Source of the DNA: Pseudomonadota bacterium
Lineage (GTDB): Bacteria > Pseudomonadota > Alphaproteobacteria > Rhizobiales > Beijerinckiaceae
Assembly: GCA_023423995.1 (NCBI GenBank)
Contig: JAFAEL010000039.1
Span: forward strand, 1 to 14,021
Length of the DNA stretch: 14,021 nucleotides
Direction: 5' to 3'
A model generated the notes under the pieces. It did no database searches. It saw nothing but the letters and a program-made list of their open reading frames with translations, and was not told the DNA's origin. A program made the translations under genes and the position numbers. Below, piece after piece: positions 6,345 to 13,374 of the stretch (the first letter of the stretch is position 1; each line of letters opens with the position of its first letter).

Positions 6345-7208
6345 TCACCCTGCGCTCGACGCGAAGACCGCGAGGCCGTTGTTCACGGCCACGACGCCAC
6401 GCTCTGGAACCGACGCCCGGAACGAGCCGTCGCGCCAGATCTCGACCCGGATCGTCTCGCCGGGGAAGACGGGCGCGGAGAACCGCATGGCAAGGCTGCG
6501 GAAGCGGGCCGCGTCGTAGTCGCCGAGGATACCCAGCAGGGCATGCCCGACCACGCCCAACGTGCAGAGCCCATGCAGGATCGGTCGGGGGAACCCGGCC
6601 TTCTCGGCGATGGAAGGATTGGCGTGGAGCGGGTTGTCGTCCCCATTCAGCCGGTAGTAGAGCGCCTGCTCCGGCCGGGTCGCCATGTCCACAGTCTCGT
6701 CCGGGGCCGTATCGGGCAGCGCATGCGGAGGCTCGACCGGCCCCTCCGGCCCGCCGAACCCGCCATCCCCACGCAGGAAGGTCGTGCTCCGCGTTGTCGC
6801 GAGGAGGTCGCCGGTGCCTGCGTCGCGGACCTCCTTCTCGGAATACATCAGGGCACCTCGTCCCGGCCCCTTGTCGACGAGCCCAACGATGCGCGTCTTG
6901 CCGACGACCTCGCCGGAGACGGGCAGGGGGCGATGCATCGCGATGCGCTGCTCGCCATGGACGACGCGCACGGCGTCGATCCCTGTCTTCGGGTCGGCCA
7001 TCCAGAAGCCCGGATGCGCGAGCACCACCGATTGCGTCGGGACGGCCTTCAGGCTGCGGTGCGCATCGACGAAGTCGAGCTGGCGCGTGTCCATTGGGTC
7101 CTGACCGAACCCGACCGAGAGGGCGTAGAACACGGTGTCCCGCTCGGTGAGGCGCTGCCTCACCTCGGGGATCTCGTACGCCATGAGGGAGTCGTAGGTG
7201 AACGCCAT
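6345..7208 (-). CDS. MaoC-family (R)-specific enoyl-CoA hydratase, hydratase-2 type
   Basis: A 287-residue double-hotdog protein like the hydratase-2 domain of eukaryotic multifunctional enzyme 2. The signature Y-R-L-N-G-D-D-N-P-L-H at 185-195 contains the catalytic Asp190 and His195 at the family spacing (D-x-N-P-x-H). It is followed by A-G-F-P-R-P-I-L-H-G-L-C-T-L-G (204-218), also diagnostic. The N-terminal half is the non-catalytic hotdog repeat that forms the acyl tunnel. The family hydrates trans-2-enoyl-CoA to (R)-3-hydroxyacyl-CoA and accepts bulky substrates; bile-acid and steroid side-chain enzymes belong here. ATG at 7208 lies three bases after the stop of the thiolase-like gene and lacks a strong ribosome site, so translation is likely coupled. 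It is the only gene in the operon with an intact classical hydratase active site. Confidence 0.93.
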   Translation of the reverse strand: MAFTYDSLMAYEIPEVRQRLTERDTVFYALSVGFGQDPMDTRQLDFVDAHRSLKAVPTQSVVLAHPGFWMADPKTGIDAVRVVHGEQRIAMHRPLPVSGEVVGKTRIVGLVDKGPGRGALMYSEKEVRDAGTGDLLATTRSTTFLRGDGGFGGPEGPVEPPHALPDTAPDETVDMATRPEQALYYRLNGDDNPLHANPSIAEKAGFPRPILHGLCTLGVVGHALLGILGDYDAARFRSLAMRFSAPVFPGETIRVEIWRDGSFRASVPERGVVAVNNGLAVFASSAG

Positions 7209-7211
7209 GGC

Positions 7212-8360
7212 TCAGAGGGTCGCTGCTGTGCCGAGGATGGCTGTCGCCTGGGAGGCGAGCGTGCCGCCGTTGCCGTGGCAGAGCGCGATCTCCGCCTCGA
7301 CCTGGCGTTCACCAGCTTGGCCCCGGAGCTGAGTCACCGCCTCGACGATCAGGAAGAGGCCGTACATGCCCGGATGGATGCAGGAGAGGCCGCCGCCATT
7401 GGTGTTGACGTTGAGGGCGCCGCCCGGGTCGATCGCGCCGCTCGCGACGAAGCGGCCGCCTTCGCCCTTGGGGCAGTAGCCGAGGTCCTCGAGGAACAGG
7501 ATCGTGTTGATGGTGAAGGCGTCGTACAGCATCAGCAGGTCGACATCCTTCGGGCTCACGCCCGCCATCGCGAAGGCGCGAGGGCCGCTCTCGGACGCTG
7601 CCGTGACCGTCAGGTCGGGCATTTGCACCACCGAGCGGTGCCAGGCCGCGACACCCGCGCCCAGCATGTAGACGGGCTTCTGCTTCAGATCGCGCGCGCG
7701 GTCGGCGCGCACCATCACGCAGGCGGCGGCACCGTCGGTCACGAGGCAGCAATCGAGCACGCTCAGCGGGTCGCTGACCATCCGGCTCTTCAGCACGTCC
7801 TCGATCGTGAGCGGCCCGCGCGCGAAGGCGGCAGGATTGCGGTTCGCCCATTTGCGGGCCGCGACCGCGACGGCTGCCATCTCCTCGCGCGTGGTGCCGT
7901 ATTGGTGCATGTGCCGGGCGGCCGCCATGGCGTAGCCGGTGATCGGGTGACGCGGCCGGTAGGGCACCTCGTGCCATTGAGACTCGCTCATCGAGACAAG
8001 CTTGCCGCCCGCCGTGCGCTGGTTCGACCCGTAGGCGATCAGCGCGACGTCGCAGAGGCCGGCATCGAGCGCCGCCGCAGCCGTCAGGAGATAATTCTCG
8101 AACGAGGAGCCGCCGATATTCGTGCCCTCGATGAAGCGGGGCTTGATGCCGAGATACTCGGCGACCGAGAGCGCCGGCAGGCCGTGCACGCCGGTCGCCG
8201 CGAAGACTCCGTCCACGTCTCCGAGCGACAGCCCGGCATCGGCCAACGCCGCGATCGCGGCCTCGCCCAGGATCTCGATGGATGTGCGGCCCGGCGCCTC
8301 GCCGGTGCCGGCCGTAGCGATGCCCGCGATGGCGGCGCGACCGCGCAATGTTCCCGTCAT
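7212..8360 (-). CDS. Thiolase-fold protein without the N-terminal catalytic Cys (SCP2-thiolase/Ltp type)
   Basis: A 382-residue protein of the non-specific lipid-transfer/SCP2 thiolase branch. The place where thiolases carry the acylated cysteine reads N-I-G-G-S-S-F-E-N (81-89), with no Cys. The later thiolase motifs survive in part: N-T-N-G-G-G-L-S-C-I-H-P-G-M-Y-G, with His329 near the thiolase histidine, and C-H-G-N-G-G with Cys361 where the second cysteine loop lies. Without the nucleophilic Cys a Claisen thiolysis is unlikely. Relatives with this loss, such as steroid side-chain Ltp2, act as retro-aldolases with a DUF35 partner, and such a partner is the adjacent upstream gene, four bases away. 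ATG 8360 gives the usual N-terminus. Aldol-lyase activity is inference; a structural or carrier role is also possible, and routine annotation would call it acetyl-CoA acetyltransferase. Confidence 0.88.
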   Translation of the reverse strand: MTGTLRGRAAIAGIATAGTGEAPGRTSIEILGEAAIAALADAGLSLGDVDGVFAATGVHGLPALSVAEYLGIKPRFIEGTNIGGSSFENYLLTAAAALDAGLCDVALIAYGSNQRTAGGKLVSMSESQWHEVPYRPRHPITGYAMAAARHMHQYGTTREEMAAVAVAARKWANRNPAAFARGPLTIEDVLKSRMVSDPLSVLDCCLVTDGAAACVMVRADRARDLKQKPVYMLGAGVAAWHRSVVQMPDLTVTAASESGPRAFAMAGVSPKDVDLLMLYDAFTINTILFLEDLGYCPKGEGGRFVASGAIDPGGALNVNTNGGGLSCIHPGMYGLFLIVEAVTQLRGQAGERQVEAEIALCHGNGGTLASQATAILGTAATL

Positions 8361-8364
8361 GATG

Positions 8365-8742
8365 TCAGCCCTGGTTCGCGACGTCGAAGACGATCGCCAG
8401 CTCGCCGTCGATCGGCGTGATGCGGGCCTTCACCCGTGTCCCGATCGCGACCGTGTCGACGCCCTCGATCCGCGTCATCAGGCGCGGGCCTTCCTCAAGG
8501 TCGACGAGCGCGATGTTGTAGCCGCCCTCCCGCGTACGGTTGATCGTGATCGCGTAGATCGTCCCGTCGCCGGACGCCGGCACCCATTCGAGATCCGTCT
8601 CGCCGCTGCCCGGCACGGCGACGCGAGGGTAGAAGACGTGGCGGCCGGTCGAGCGGCTCCGCTGGATCATGAACTTGCCTTGCGCGAGATAAGCCTTGAA
8701 CTGCGCCTCCGGACCGAGTGGGGCGCTGTGTGGGTCAGCCAT
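8365..8742 (-). CDS. DUF35-like OB-fold protein with degenerate zinc ribbon
   Basis: A 125-residue small protein matching the DUF35 architecture: an N-terminal rubredoxin-like ribbon (about 22-50) followed by an OB-fold (about 51-120) with L-E-W-V-P-A-S-G-D-G-T-I-Y (51-63). Family members form complexes with thiolase-fold enzymes and help hold the CoA substrate. The four ribbon cysteines expected in Q-R-C-x-x-C-G and P-R-x-x-C-P-x-C-G are Ser29, Thr32, Val43 and Ser46, so no zinc site remains although the frame sequence (F-Y-P-R) is kept. The start at 8742 has AAGGAG (8748-8753) 5 bases upstream; the longer open frame to 8976 overlaps livM and is not homologous. The first 8 bases of the gene overlap the end of livM. 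It precedes its likely partner thiolase by four bases. Confidence 0.88.
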   Translation of the reverse strand: MADPHSAPLGPEAQFKAYLAQGKFMIQRSRSTGRHVFYPRVAVPGSGETDLEWVPASGDGTIYAITINRTREGGYNIALVDLEEGPRLMTRIEGVDTVAIGTRVKARITPIDGELAIVFDVANQG

Positions 8743-9748
8743 GCTGGCTCCTTGCTGCGGGTGACGTGTAGGCCGCGCCGTCGTCCTCGGGCGCAGGGGC
8801 GGGCCGCCGGCGGAAGCGGAGGGCTGCGAGCCCGCGCGGGTTGAGGCAGAGAACCGTGACGAGCACGATGCCGAGGACGAGCTTGTCCCCATAGGCGCCA
8901 AGGGACGCGAAGCTCTTCTGCGACAGGAGGAGAGCCGTGCCGAGAAGCGGCCCGAGGAGGATCCGTCGGCCTGCAATGATGACGCCGGTCAGCATCAGGA
9001 CGAGGAAGTAGGTCTCGAATAGGTCCGTTCCGACATAGGAGCGCTGGAAGGCGTAGAGCCAGCCGGCGAGCGCGCTGATCGGCGCGGAGACGATGAAGAC
9101 CTTCAGGCGCACGCGGTTCGGGTCGAGGCCGCACATGGCCGCGAGCCGGGGATTCATGTGCACCATCAGGGCGGCCTGGCCGACGCTCGAACGACGGAAG
9201 CGATGGACGAAGTACAGGGTCAGGAGGAGGAGGGCGTAGGCGTAGGGCCAGAACTCGGCATTCTGGGCAGCGGTCAGCGTGAGCGGGCCGATCGAGAGGT
9301 CGAGCGGCGGTACGCCGACGATGCCGTCGGATCCCCCCAGGAAGTCCCAGTTCGCCGCGATGCTCATCAGCACCACCGACGCCGCATAGGTCACAAGCGA
9401 GAAGGCGAATTCACGCGTGCGAAGCGTGATGATCCCGAGGACCACCGCCAGCGCGAGCGAGACGCCGATAGCTCCGACCAAGCCGACCCAGGCGCTCTGG
9501 CCGAAGGTCACGGTCAGGATCGCAGCCGCGTAGGCGCCGGAGGCGAAGAATGCCGTATGGACGAGGCTGATCTCGCCGAGATCCGACAGGATGATGTCGA
9601 GCCCGTAGGACATCGCCCCGAAGATCGCGATGACGACCAGTGTGTCGTAGACGAGGTTCGAGCCTCCCAGCAGCCGCGGCAGAAGGAAGCCTACGATGGC
9701 GAGTGCCAGGATGCCGGGGAGGCGCACGGCAGGCGGAAGGGCGGTCAT
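8735..9748 (-). CDS. livM: Branched-chain amino acid-type ABC transporter permease LivM
   Basis: A 337-residue inner-membrane permease with about 8-10 hydrophobic segments. LivM marks: Y-G-L-D-I-I-L-S-D-L-G-E-I-S-L (48-62), G-G-S-D-G-I-V-G-V-P (138-147), and a C-terminal N-P-R-G-L (303-307). The loop A-G-R-R-I-L-L-G-P-L-L-G (259-270) replaces the usual G-G-R-G-T-x-x-G-P form, a mild divergence. The start overlaps the stop of livH by four bases (ATGA), and its own end overlaps the DUF35-like gene by eight, which ties transport and catabolism into one transcript. A charged, Pro/Ala-rich tail follows residue 310. The LIV family also imports aromatic and aliphatic carboxylates, so an amino acid substrate should not be assumed. 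Confidence 0.93.
   Translation of the reverse strand: MTALPPAVRLPGILALAIVGFLLPRLLGGSNLVYDTLVVIAIFGAMSYGLDIILSDLGEISLVHTAFFASGAYAAAILTVTFGQSAWVGLVGAIGVSLALAVVLGIITLRTREFAFSLVTYAASVVLMSIAANWDFLGGSDGIVGVPPLDLSIGPLTLTAAQNAEFWPYAYALLLLTLYFVHRFRRSSVGQAALMVHMNPRLAAMCGLDPNRVRLKVFIVSAPISALAGWLYAFQRSYVGTDLFETYFLVLMLTGVIIAGRRILLGPLLGTALLLSQKSFASLGAYGDKLVLGIVLVTVLCLNPRGLAALRFRRRPAPAPEDDGAAYTSPAARSQHG
8748..8753 (-). promoter_or_regulatory. Ribosome binding site inside livM for the DUF35-like gene
   Basis: AAGGAG on the minus strand, 5 bases before the ATG at 8742 and within the last codons of livM. It is one of the strongest ribosome sites in the operon and decides the start of the small gene. Confidence 0.65.
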
Positions 9749-10614
9749 CGGGCGAAGCTCGCGGAGGCGGCGAGTTGGCCAGGCCGCAGCACCATGACGG
9801 CGATCAGGACCGCGAAGACGGCGGCTGTCGTGTAGGCCGGCGAGACAAGCGCGCCGAACAGGGCGGTGAACAACCCGATGGCGATGCCCGCGACGTAGCT
9901 GCCCGCAACGCTGCCGATGCCGCCGAGGACCACGACCACGAAGGTCATGATGACCTGCTCGAACCCCATGGATGTGAGGATCGGCGTGCGGGGCGCGACG
10001 AGGGTCGCGGCGAAAGCGACTGCCGCGCCCTCGAAGGCAAAGATGCCCATGTAGACCTTCGAGATATCGATCCCGCCGAGGCGCGTCAGCGCCGGATCCT
10101 CGGCGACCATCCGGACGGCCGTCCCGAAGCGGGTGCGGTTAAGGACGTATTGCAGGGCGAGGAACACCGCGATGGCGGCGACGACGAGCATCGCGTCCTG
10201 AACGGTGAACCAGACCGGGCCGATGTGGAGCGACATCTGCTGGAAGGGGCTTACGAGCGCCTGCGGCTTCGGCCCGAACGCGAGGCCGGCACCGCCCTCG
10301 AGGATCTGCCCGAAGCCGAGCGTCACGATCATCAGGCTGACGAGGTCCTGAGACAGTGTAAGCCCGAGAAGCAGGCGCTGCATGACCGCGCCGATCAGCG
10401 CCCCCACCGCGACCGAAGCCACGATGGCCAGGAGATAGGGCATGCCGGTGGCCGACATGAACCACCAGGCCACGAAGGCGCCGACCATGTACATCTGGCC
10501 ATGGCCGAAATTCACCAGACGGGCGGCGCCGAGCAGCATCGTCCAGCCGACCGCGACAAGCGCGTAGGCGTGCCCGATGATGAGCCCGTTTACGATCTGC
10601 TGCCACACGTTCAT
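9745..10614 (-). CDS. livH: Branched-chain amino acid-type ABC transporter permease LivH
   Basis: A 289-residue inner-membrane permease with about eight hydrophobic segments. It starts with the LivH-typical N-G-L-I-I-G-H-A-Y-A-L-V-A-V-G (9-23), then N-F-G-H-G-Q-M-Y-M-V-G-A-F (35-47). A cytoplasmic coupling loop runs R-M-V-A-E-D-P-A-L-T-R-L-G-G-I (168-182), and the conserved G-G-I-G-S-V-A-G-S-Y-V-A-G (231-243) follows. It forms the heteromeric channel with LivM and is powered by LivG and LivF. Both ends overlap neighbours by ATGA, the typical arrangement for coupled translation of equimolar subunits. Full length; nothing unusual seen. Confidence 0.95.
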   Translation of the reverse strand: MNVWQQIVNGLIIGHAYALVAVGWTMLLGAARLVNFGHGQMYMVGAFVAWWFMSATGMPYLLAIVASVAVGALIGAVMQRLLLGLTLSQDLVSLMIVTLGFGQILEGGAGLAFGPKPQALVSPFQQMSLHIGPVWFTVQDAMLVVAAIAVFLALQYVLNRTRFGTAVRMVAEDPALTRLGGIDISKVYMGIFAFEGAAVAFAATLVAPRTPILTSMGFEQVIMTFVVVVLGGIGSVAGSYVAGIAIGLFTALFGALVSPAYTTAAVFAVLIAVMVLRPGQLAASASFAR

Positions 10615-11342
10615 CCGTGGCTGCCTCCGAGATAGGCCTCGACGATGCGCGGATCGTCCCGCATCGAATCCGCCGTGCCGCTTGCGATGACGCGGCCACG
10701 TTCGAGAAGGTGGACGAAGTCCGTAACCTCCATGGCGGCGCGGACATTCTGCTCGACGAGCAGTACCGTGAGGCCGCCGTCGACCAGCGTGCGGATCGTC
10801 TTCAGCAGGACCGAAACGAGGCGCGGCGCAAGCCCGATGGAGGGTTCGTCGAGCAGGAGGATCTTCGGTGCCATCCGAAGCGCACGGCCCACCGCCAGCA
10901 TCTGGCGTTCGCCGCCGCTCAAGGAGCCGCCAAGGTTGGCCCGCCGCTCGCCGAGACGGGGAAACAATGCGAAGACGTCCTCGACGGAATAGGCCCGCCG
11001 GCCGACTTCCGAGACCGGCGAGGCGCCGGCCCGGAGATTCTCCTCGACCGTCAGACCCATGAACACGCCCCGGCCCTCGGGGACGAGTTGAAGGCCGCGC
11101 CGGACATGCTCGTGCGCCGGCAACTTGGCGACGTTCTCTCCGTCGACCAGGACCTCGCCTGCGATACGCGGCTCGGCGCGGGACCAGTTCGCGATCGCGT
11201 TGATCAGCGTGGACTTGCCGGCGCCATTCGCGCCGATCACCGCCGCAAGCGTCCCGGGCTCGACCACCAGCCGGTCGACCGCGACCGCGCCGCTCGCGCC
11301 GTAACTGACGCGCAGATCACGGACTTCGAGCCGGGCGCTCAT
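10611..11342 (-). CDS. livF: ABC transporter ATP-binding protein LivF
   Basis: A 243-residue cytoplasmic ATPase. Walker A G-A-N-G-A-G-K-S-T is at 37-45, the ABC signature L-S-G-G-E-R-Q at 141-147, Walker B I-L-L-L-D-E-P at 161-167, and the LivF-type V-L-L-V-E-Q-N at 193-199. L-V-P-E-G-R-G-V-F (86-94) is another LivF hallmark in the Q-loop region. It pairs with LivG to energise the LivH-LivM channel. It overlaps livG upstream and livH downstream by four bases each (ATGA). Confidence 0.96.
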   Translation of the reverse strand: MSARLEVRDLRVSYGASGAVAVDRLVVEPGTLAAVIGANGAGKSTLINAIANWSRAEPRIAGEVLVDGENVAKLPAHEHVRRGLQLVPEGRGVFMGLTVEENLRAGASPVSEVGRRAYSVEDVFALFPRLGERRANLGGSLSGGERQMLAVGRALRMAPKILLLDEPSIGLAPRLVSVLLKTIRTLVDGGLTVLLVEQNVRAAMEVTDFVHLLERGRVIASGTADSMRDDPRIVEAYLGGSHG

Positions 11343-12106
11343 GCGGCCTTCCCGAGATAGGCTTCGAGGACGCGCGGATCCGCCTGGATTGCGGCAGGCC
11401 TCCCATGAGCGATGGTCTCGCCGAGCTCGATGACGAGCACCTCGTCGGCCAGTTCCATCACGAGATCCATGTGATGCTCGATGAGAACGATCGCGAGGCC
11501 GCCGGCTCGCATCCGGATGAGCAGATCGCGCAGGGCGAGCATGTCGCGTCCGCCGAGCCCCGCCGCAGGCTCATCGAGGAGCACAACCCTGGCCCCCGGT
11601 GCGGCTGCGAGCGCGATCGAGAGCATGCGCTGAGTGCCATAGGACAACTCACCCGGCAGCCTGTCGTGCAATTCCTCGGGGATATTGAAACGCAGGAGAT
11701 GCGCCCGTGCCTCGGCCTCGATTTCGCGCCGCCGCGTCGCCTCCGCCCATGGCAGGAAAACCGACTCTGCGAGTGAACTCGGCGGCTTGTCGAGCAATGC
11801 GCCGGCCATGTTCTGGAGCACGCTCATCCCGCCGAAGAAGGCGTTCTGCTGGAATGTGCGCCGGAGGCCGAGCCGGGGCAGGGCGTCGGGACGCAGATGG
11901 GTCACATCTTGCCCGTCCAGCGTGAGCGTCCCGTCATGCGACACCATGTTGGTGGCGGCCATGAAGCAGGTGCTCTTGCCGGCGCCGTTCGGCCCGATGA
12001 TCCCGAGGATCCGGCCAGGCGCGACCGACCACGACACGTCCTTCAGGGCCTGAAAGCCGCCGAAGCGGACAGACAGGCCCTCCACGGACAGGATCGCGCC
12101 CGGCAT
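11339..12106 (-). CDS. livG: ABC transporter ATP-binding protein LivG
   Basis: A 255-residue cytoplasmic ATPase. Walker A G-P-N-G-A-G-K-S-T is at 38-46, followed by R-R-T-F-Q-Q-N (82-88) at the Q-loop, the LivG-typical signature L-S-Y-G-T-Q-R (154-160), Walker B V-V-L-L-D-E-P (174-180) and I-E-H-H-M-D (209-214) for the switch histidine. The ATG at 12106 is one base after the stop of the binding-protein gene (TGA-C-ATG), so coupled re-initiation is likely. An upstream in-frame TTG at 12127 would add seven residues and overlap the neighbour; I judge it less likely. Confidence 0.94.
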   Translation of the reverse strand: MPGAILSVEGLSVRFGGFQALKDVSWSVAPGRILGIIGPNGAGKSTCFMAATNMVSHDGTLTLDGQDVTHLRPDALPRLGLRRTFQQNAFFGGMSVLQNMAGALLDKPPSSLAESVFLPWAEATRRREIEAEARAHLLRFNIPEELHDRLPGELSYGTQRMLSIALAAAPGARVVLLDEPAAGLGGRDMLALRDLLIRMRAGGLAIVLIEHHMDLVMELADEVLVIELGETIAHGRPAAIQADPRVLEAYLGKAA

Positions 12107-12107
12107 G

Positions 12108-13250
12108 TCAGCTCGGGAGGACGACAATTTTCCCGTCCTTGACGGTGAACACTTCGTAGGTCTGGCTCATCTGGCCGCGCTCGTCGAAGCGGACATCGCC
12201 GAAGATCGTGCCCTTGATCTCCTGACCGCGAATCGCGCCGGCGACGGCCTTGCGCTCGAAGGTCTTCACCTGCGCGACGGCCTTGGCCCAGACCTGAAGG
12301 GACGCCGCGCCGAGTGCTCCGAACTTGTCGGGGTCAGTCTTGAACTGCTTCTGCATCTGCGCGACGAAGCGCTTGTTTTCCGGGTTGCTGGCGAAAGGCT
12401 CGGCATCCGGGAAGTAGACGTCGGCGCTGATGAGCCCGTTCGCCGAGGGGCCGGCCGTCTCGATCACGCTCGGGCTCACGGTGCCGACGGAGCAGATCAC
12501 CTGCGCGCCGACATTGGCCTGCGCATATTGCTGCAGAAATGCCGGCAGGCCCGCGCCCTCGTTCGCATTGATGCTGACGACCACGTCCGGCTTCGCGTCC
12601 CGAATGCTCGTGACCTCGACGCGGAAGTCGGTCTGCGGAAACGGGAACTTCAGTGTCTGGGCGACCGTCAGGCCGACGCCTTGCTTTTTCATTTCGGCCT
12701 CGATGCCCTGCTGGGCGCCGTTACCGTAGGCGTCGTTCTCGGTGACGAAGACGAGGCGGCCCGTCTTCCACTTGCTTCCGAGATACTTCGCGATCACCGC
12801 CGCGTCCTGCGCGTTGGCGCTGTTCAGCCGGATGGCGAGGGGATTCGCGGCGCTGGTCAGGATGCCGTCGGCCTTCGAGATCATCGTGATGTCGAGGACG
12901 TTGGCGCGCGCCAGCACCGACTGCATCGCGAGCGTCACGGGGCTGTTCCAGCCCTCGATCACCACCGCGACGCCTGCTGAGGCAAGCTCGTTCGCCTTGG
13001 CGACGCCGATCGCCGGCGTGCTCTCGTCGTCGCGGACGACAAGCTCGACCGGCCTTCCCATCACGCCACCCTCGGCGTTGATGAGCGACGCCATGCTGGT
13101 GATGGCGTTGGTCACGTCCTGGCCTTGGCGCCCGGCTCCACCGCTGAGCGGGATGATGACACCGACCTTGACTGGCTCGGCCGCAAAACCCGCGCGGGAG
13201 AGCATCGGTGCGGCCACCAAACCGGCAAGAGCGCCTCGTCTCGAAATCAT
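12108..13250 (-). CDS. LIV-type ABC transporter substrate-binding protein (first gene of operon)
   Basis: A 380-residue periplasmic binding protein (Peripla_BP_6/LivK fold), the first gene of the long leftward operon. Residues 1-24 are an export signal: S-R-R-G-A-L-A-G right after the start resembles a twin-arginine signal, and cleavage is likely around Ala24-Glu25. The mature part has K-V-G-V-I-I-P-L-S-G-G-A-G (28-40), the family opening, and F-V-T-E-N-D-A-Y-G-N-G near 176-186. The ATG at 13250 has GGGAGGG just upstream (13255-13261); a TTG at 13268 is in frame but would bury that site. It lies one base before livG, so it is the dedicated receptor of this importer. The ligand cannot be read from sequence; the catabolic genes behind it suggest a carboxylic acid or similar. 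Confidence 0.93.
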   Translation of the reverse strand: MISRRGALAGLVAAPMLSRAGFAAEPVKVGVIIPLSGGAGRQGQDVTNAITSMASLINAEGGVMGRPVELVVRDDESTPAIGVAKANELASAGVAVVIEGWNSPVTLAMQSVLARANVLDITMISKADGILTSAANPLAIRLNSANAQDAAVIAKYLGSKWKTGRLVFVTENDAYGNGAQQGIEAEMKKQGVGLTVAQTLKFPFPQTDFRVEVTSIRDAKPDVVVSINANEGAGLPAFLQQYAQANVGAQVICSVGTVSPSVIETAGPSANGLISADVYFPDAEPFASNPENKRFVAQMQKQFKTDPDKFGALGAASLQVWAKAVAQVKTFERKAVAGAIRGQEIKGTIFGDVRFDERGQMSQTYEVFTVKDGKIVVLPS

Positions 13251-13314
13251 GTTTCCCTCCCAGAGCAATTGGTTGTTTTGTCTATGCGTTACTTAGTTAT
13301 TGCCTTTGATGAGA

Positions 13315-13343
13315 TTGCAGGTTGCTTTCGACTTGGCTAATCA
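13315..13343 (+). promoter_or_regulatory. Possible promoter of the rightward reductase gene
   Basis: TTGCAG (13315-13320), 17 bases, then TAATCA (13338-13343). Both boxes match the consensus only in part. The -10 candidate sits inside the inverted repeat at 13332-13350, and the element overlaps the proposed leftward promoter. Weak pattern evidence only. Confidence 0.2.
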
Positions 13344-13350
13344 ATCCAAG
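13332..13350. promoter_or_regulatory. Inverted repeat CTTGG-N9-CCAAG in the divergent spacer
   Basis: A 19-base element with perfect 5-base arms and a 9-base AT-rich centre lies between the two divergent genes, 18 bases before the ATG region of the rightward gene's ribosome site. Proposed core promoter elements of both directions overlap it, so one bound regulator could control both transcripts. Arms of five bases can arise by chance, so this is tentative. Confidence 0.35.
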
Positions 13351-13362
13351 ATTACTTGTCAA
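13334..13362 (-). promoter_or_regulatory. Possible promoter of the 14-gene operon
   Basis: On the minus strand a consensus TTGACA (13357-13362) is followed after 17 bases by TAGCCA (13334-13339), a poor -10 match. The spacer (13251-13374) is much richer in A+T than the genes and is the only gap in front of the operon, so a promoter must lie here or farther right. A start near 13327 would leave a leader of about 75 bases. Confidence 0.3.
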
Positions 13363-13364
13363 AC

Positions 13365-13368
13365 GGAG
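13365..13368 (+). promoter_or_regulatory. Ribosome binding site choosing ATG 13375 over ATG 13369
   Basis: GGAG at 13365-13368 directly abuts the first ATG (13369) but lies 6 bases before the second in-frame ATG (13375), which is therefore the likelier start. Confidence 0.6.
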
Positions 13369-13374
13369 ATGAGC

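Noticed and set aside
7212..8360. Plain acetyl-CoA acetyltransferase call
   Set aside because: The nucleophilic cysteine needed for thiolase chemistry is missing, so the standard name would mislead.
5925..8420. An 831-codon open frame on the plus strand
   Set aside because: It lies opposite the crotonase, hydratase and thiolase-like genes, has no recognisable domain or ribosome site, and the opposite strand carries clear family motifs throughout.
8743..8976. N-terminal extension of the DUF35-like protein by 78 codons
   Set aside because: It overlaps livM, is Ser/Arg-rich and low in complexity, and the ATG at 8742 has a strong AAGGAG site.
9158..10635. Long plus-strand open frames rich in Asp, Glu, Arg and His opposite livM and livH
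   Set aside because: The composition is what antisense reading of membrane-protein codons gives; the real permease genes are on the other strand.
13288..13300. GTTACTTAGTTAT as a second copy of the operator at 606-619
   Set aside because: It is only an imperfect palindrome and the spacing of the ACT/AGT halves differs from ATACT-N4-AGTAT, so a shared regulator cannot be claimed.
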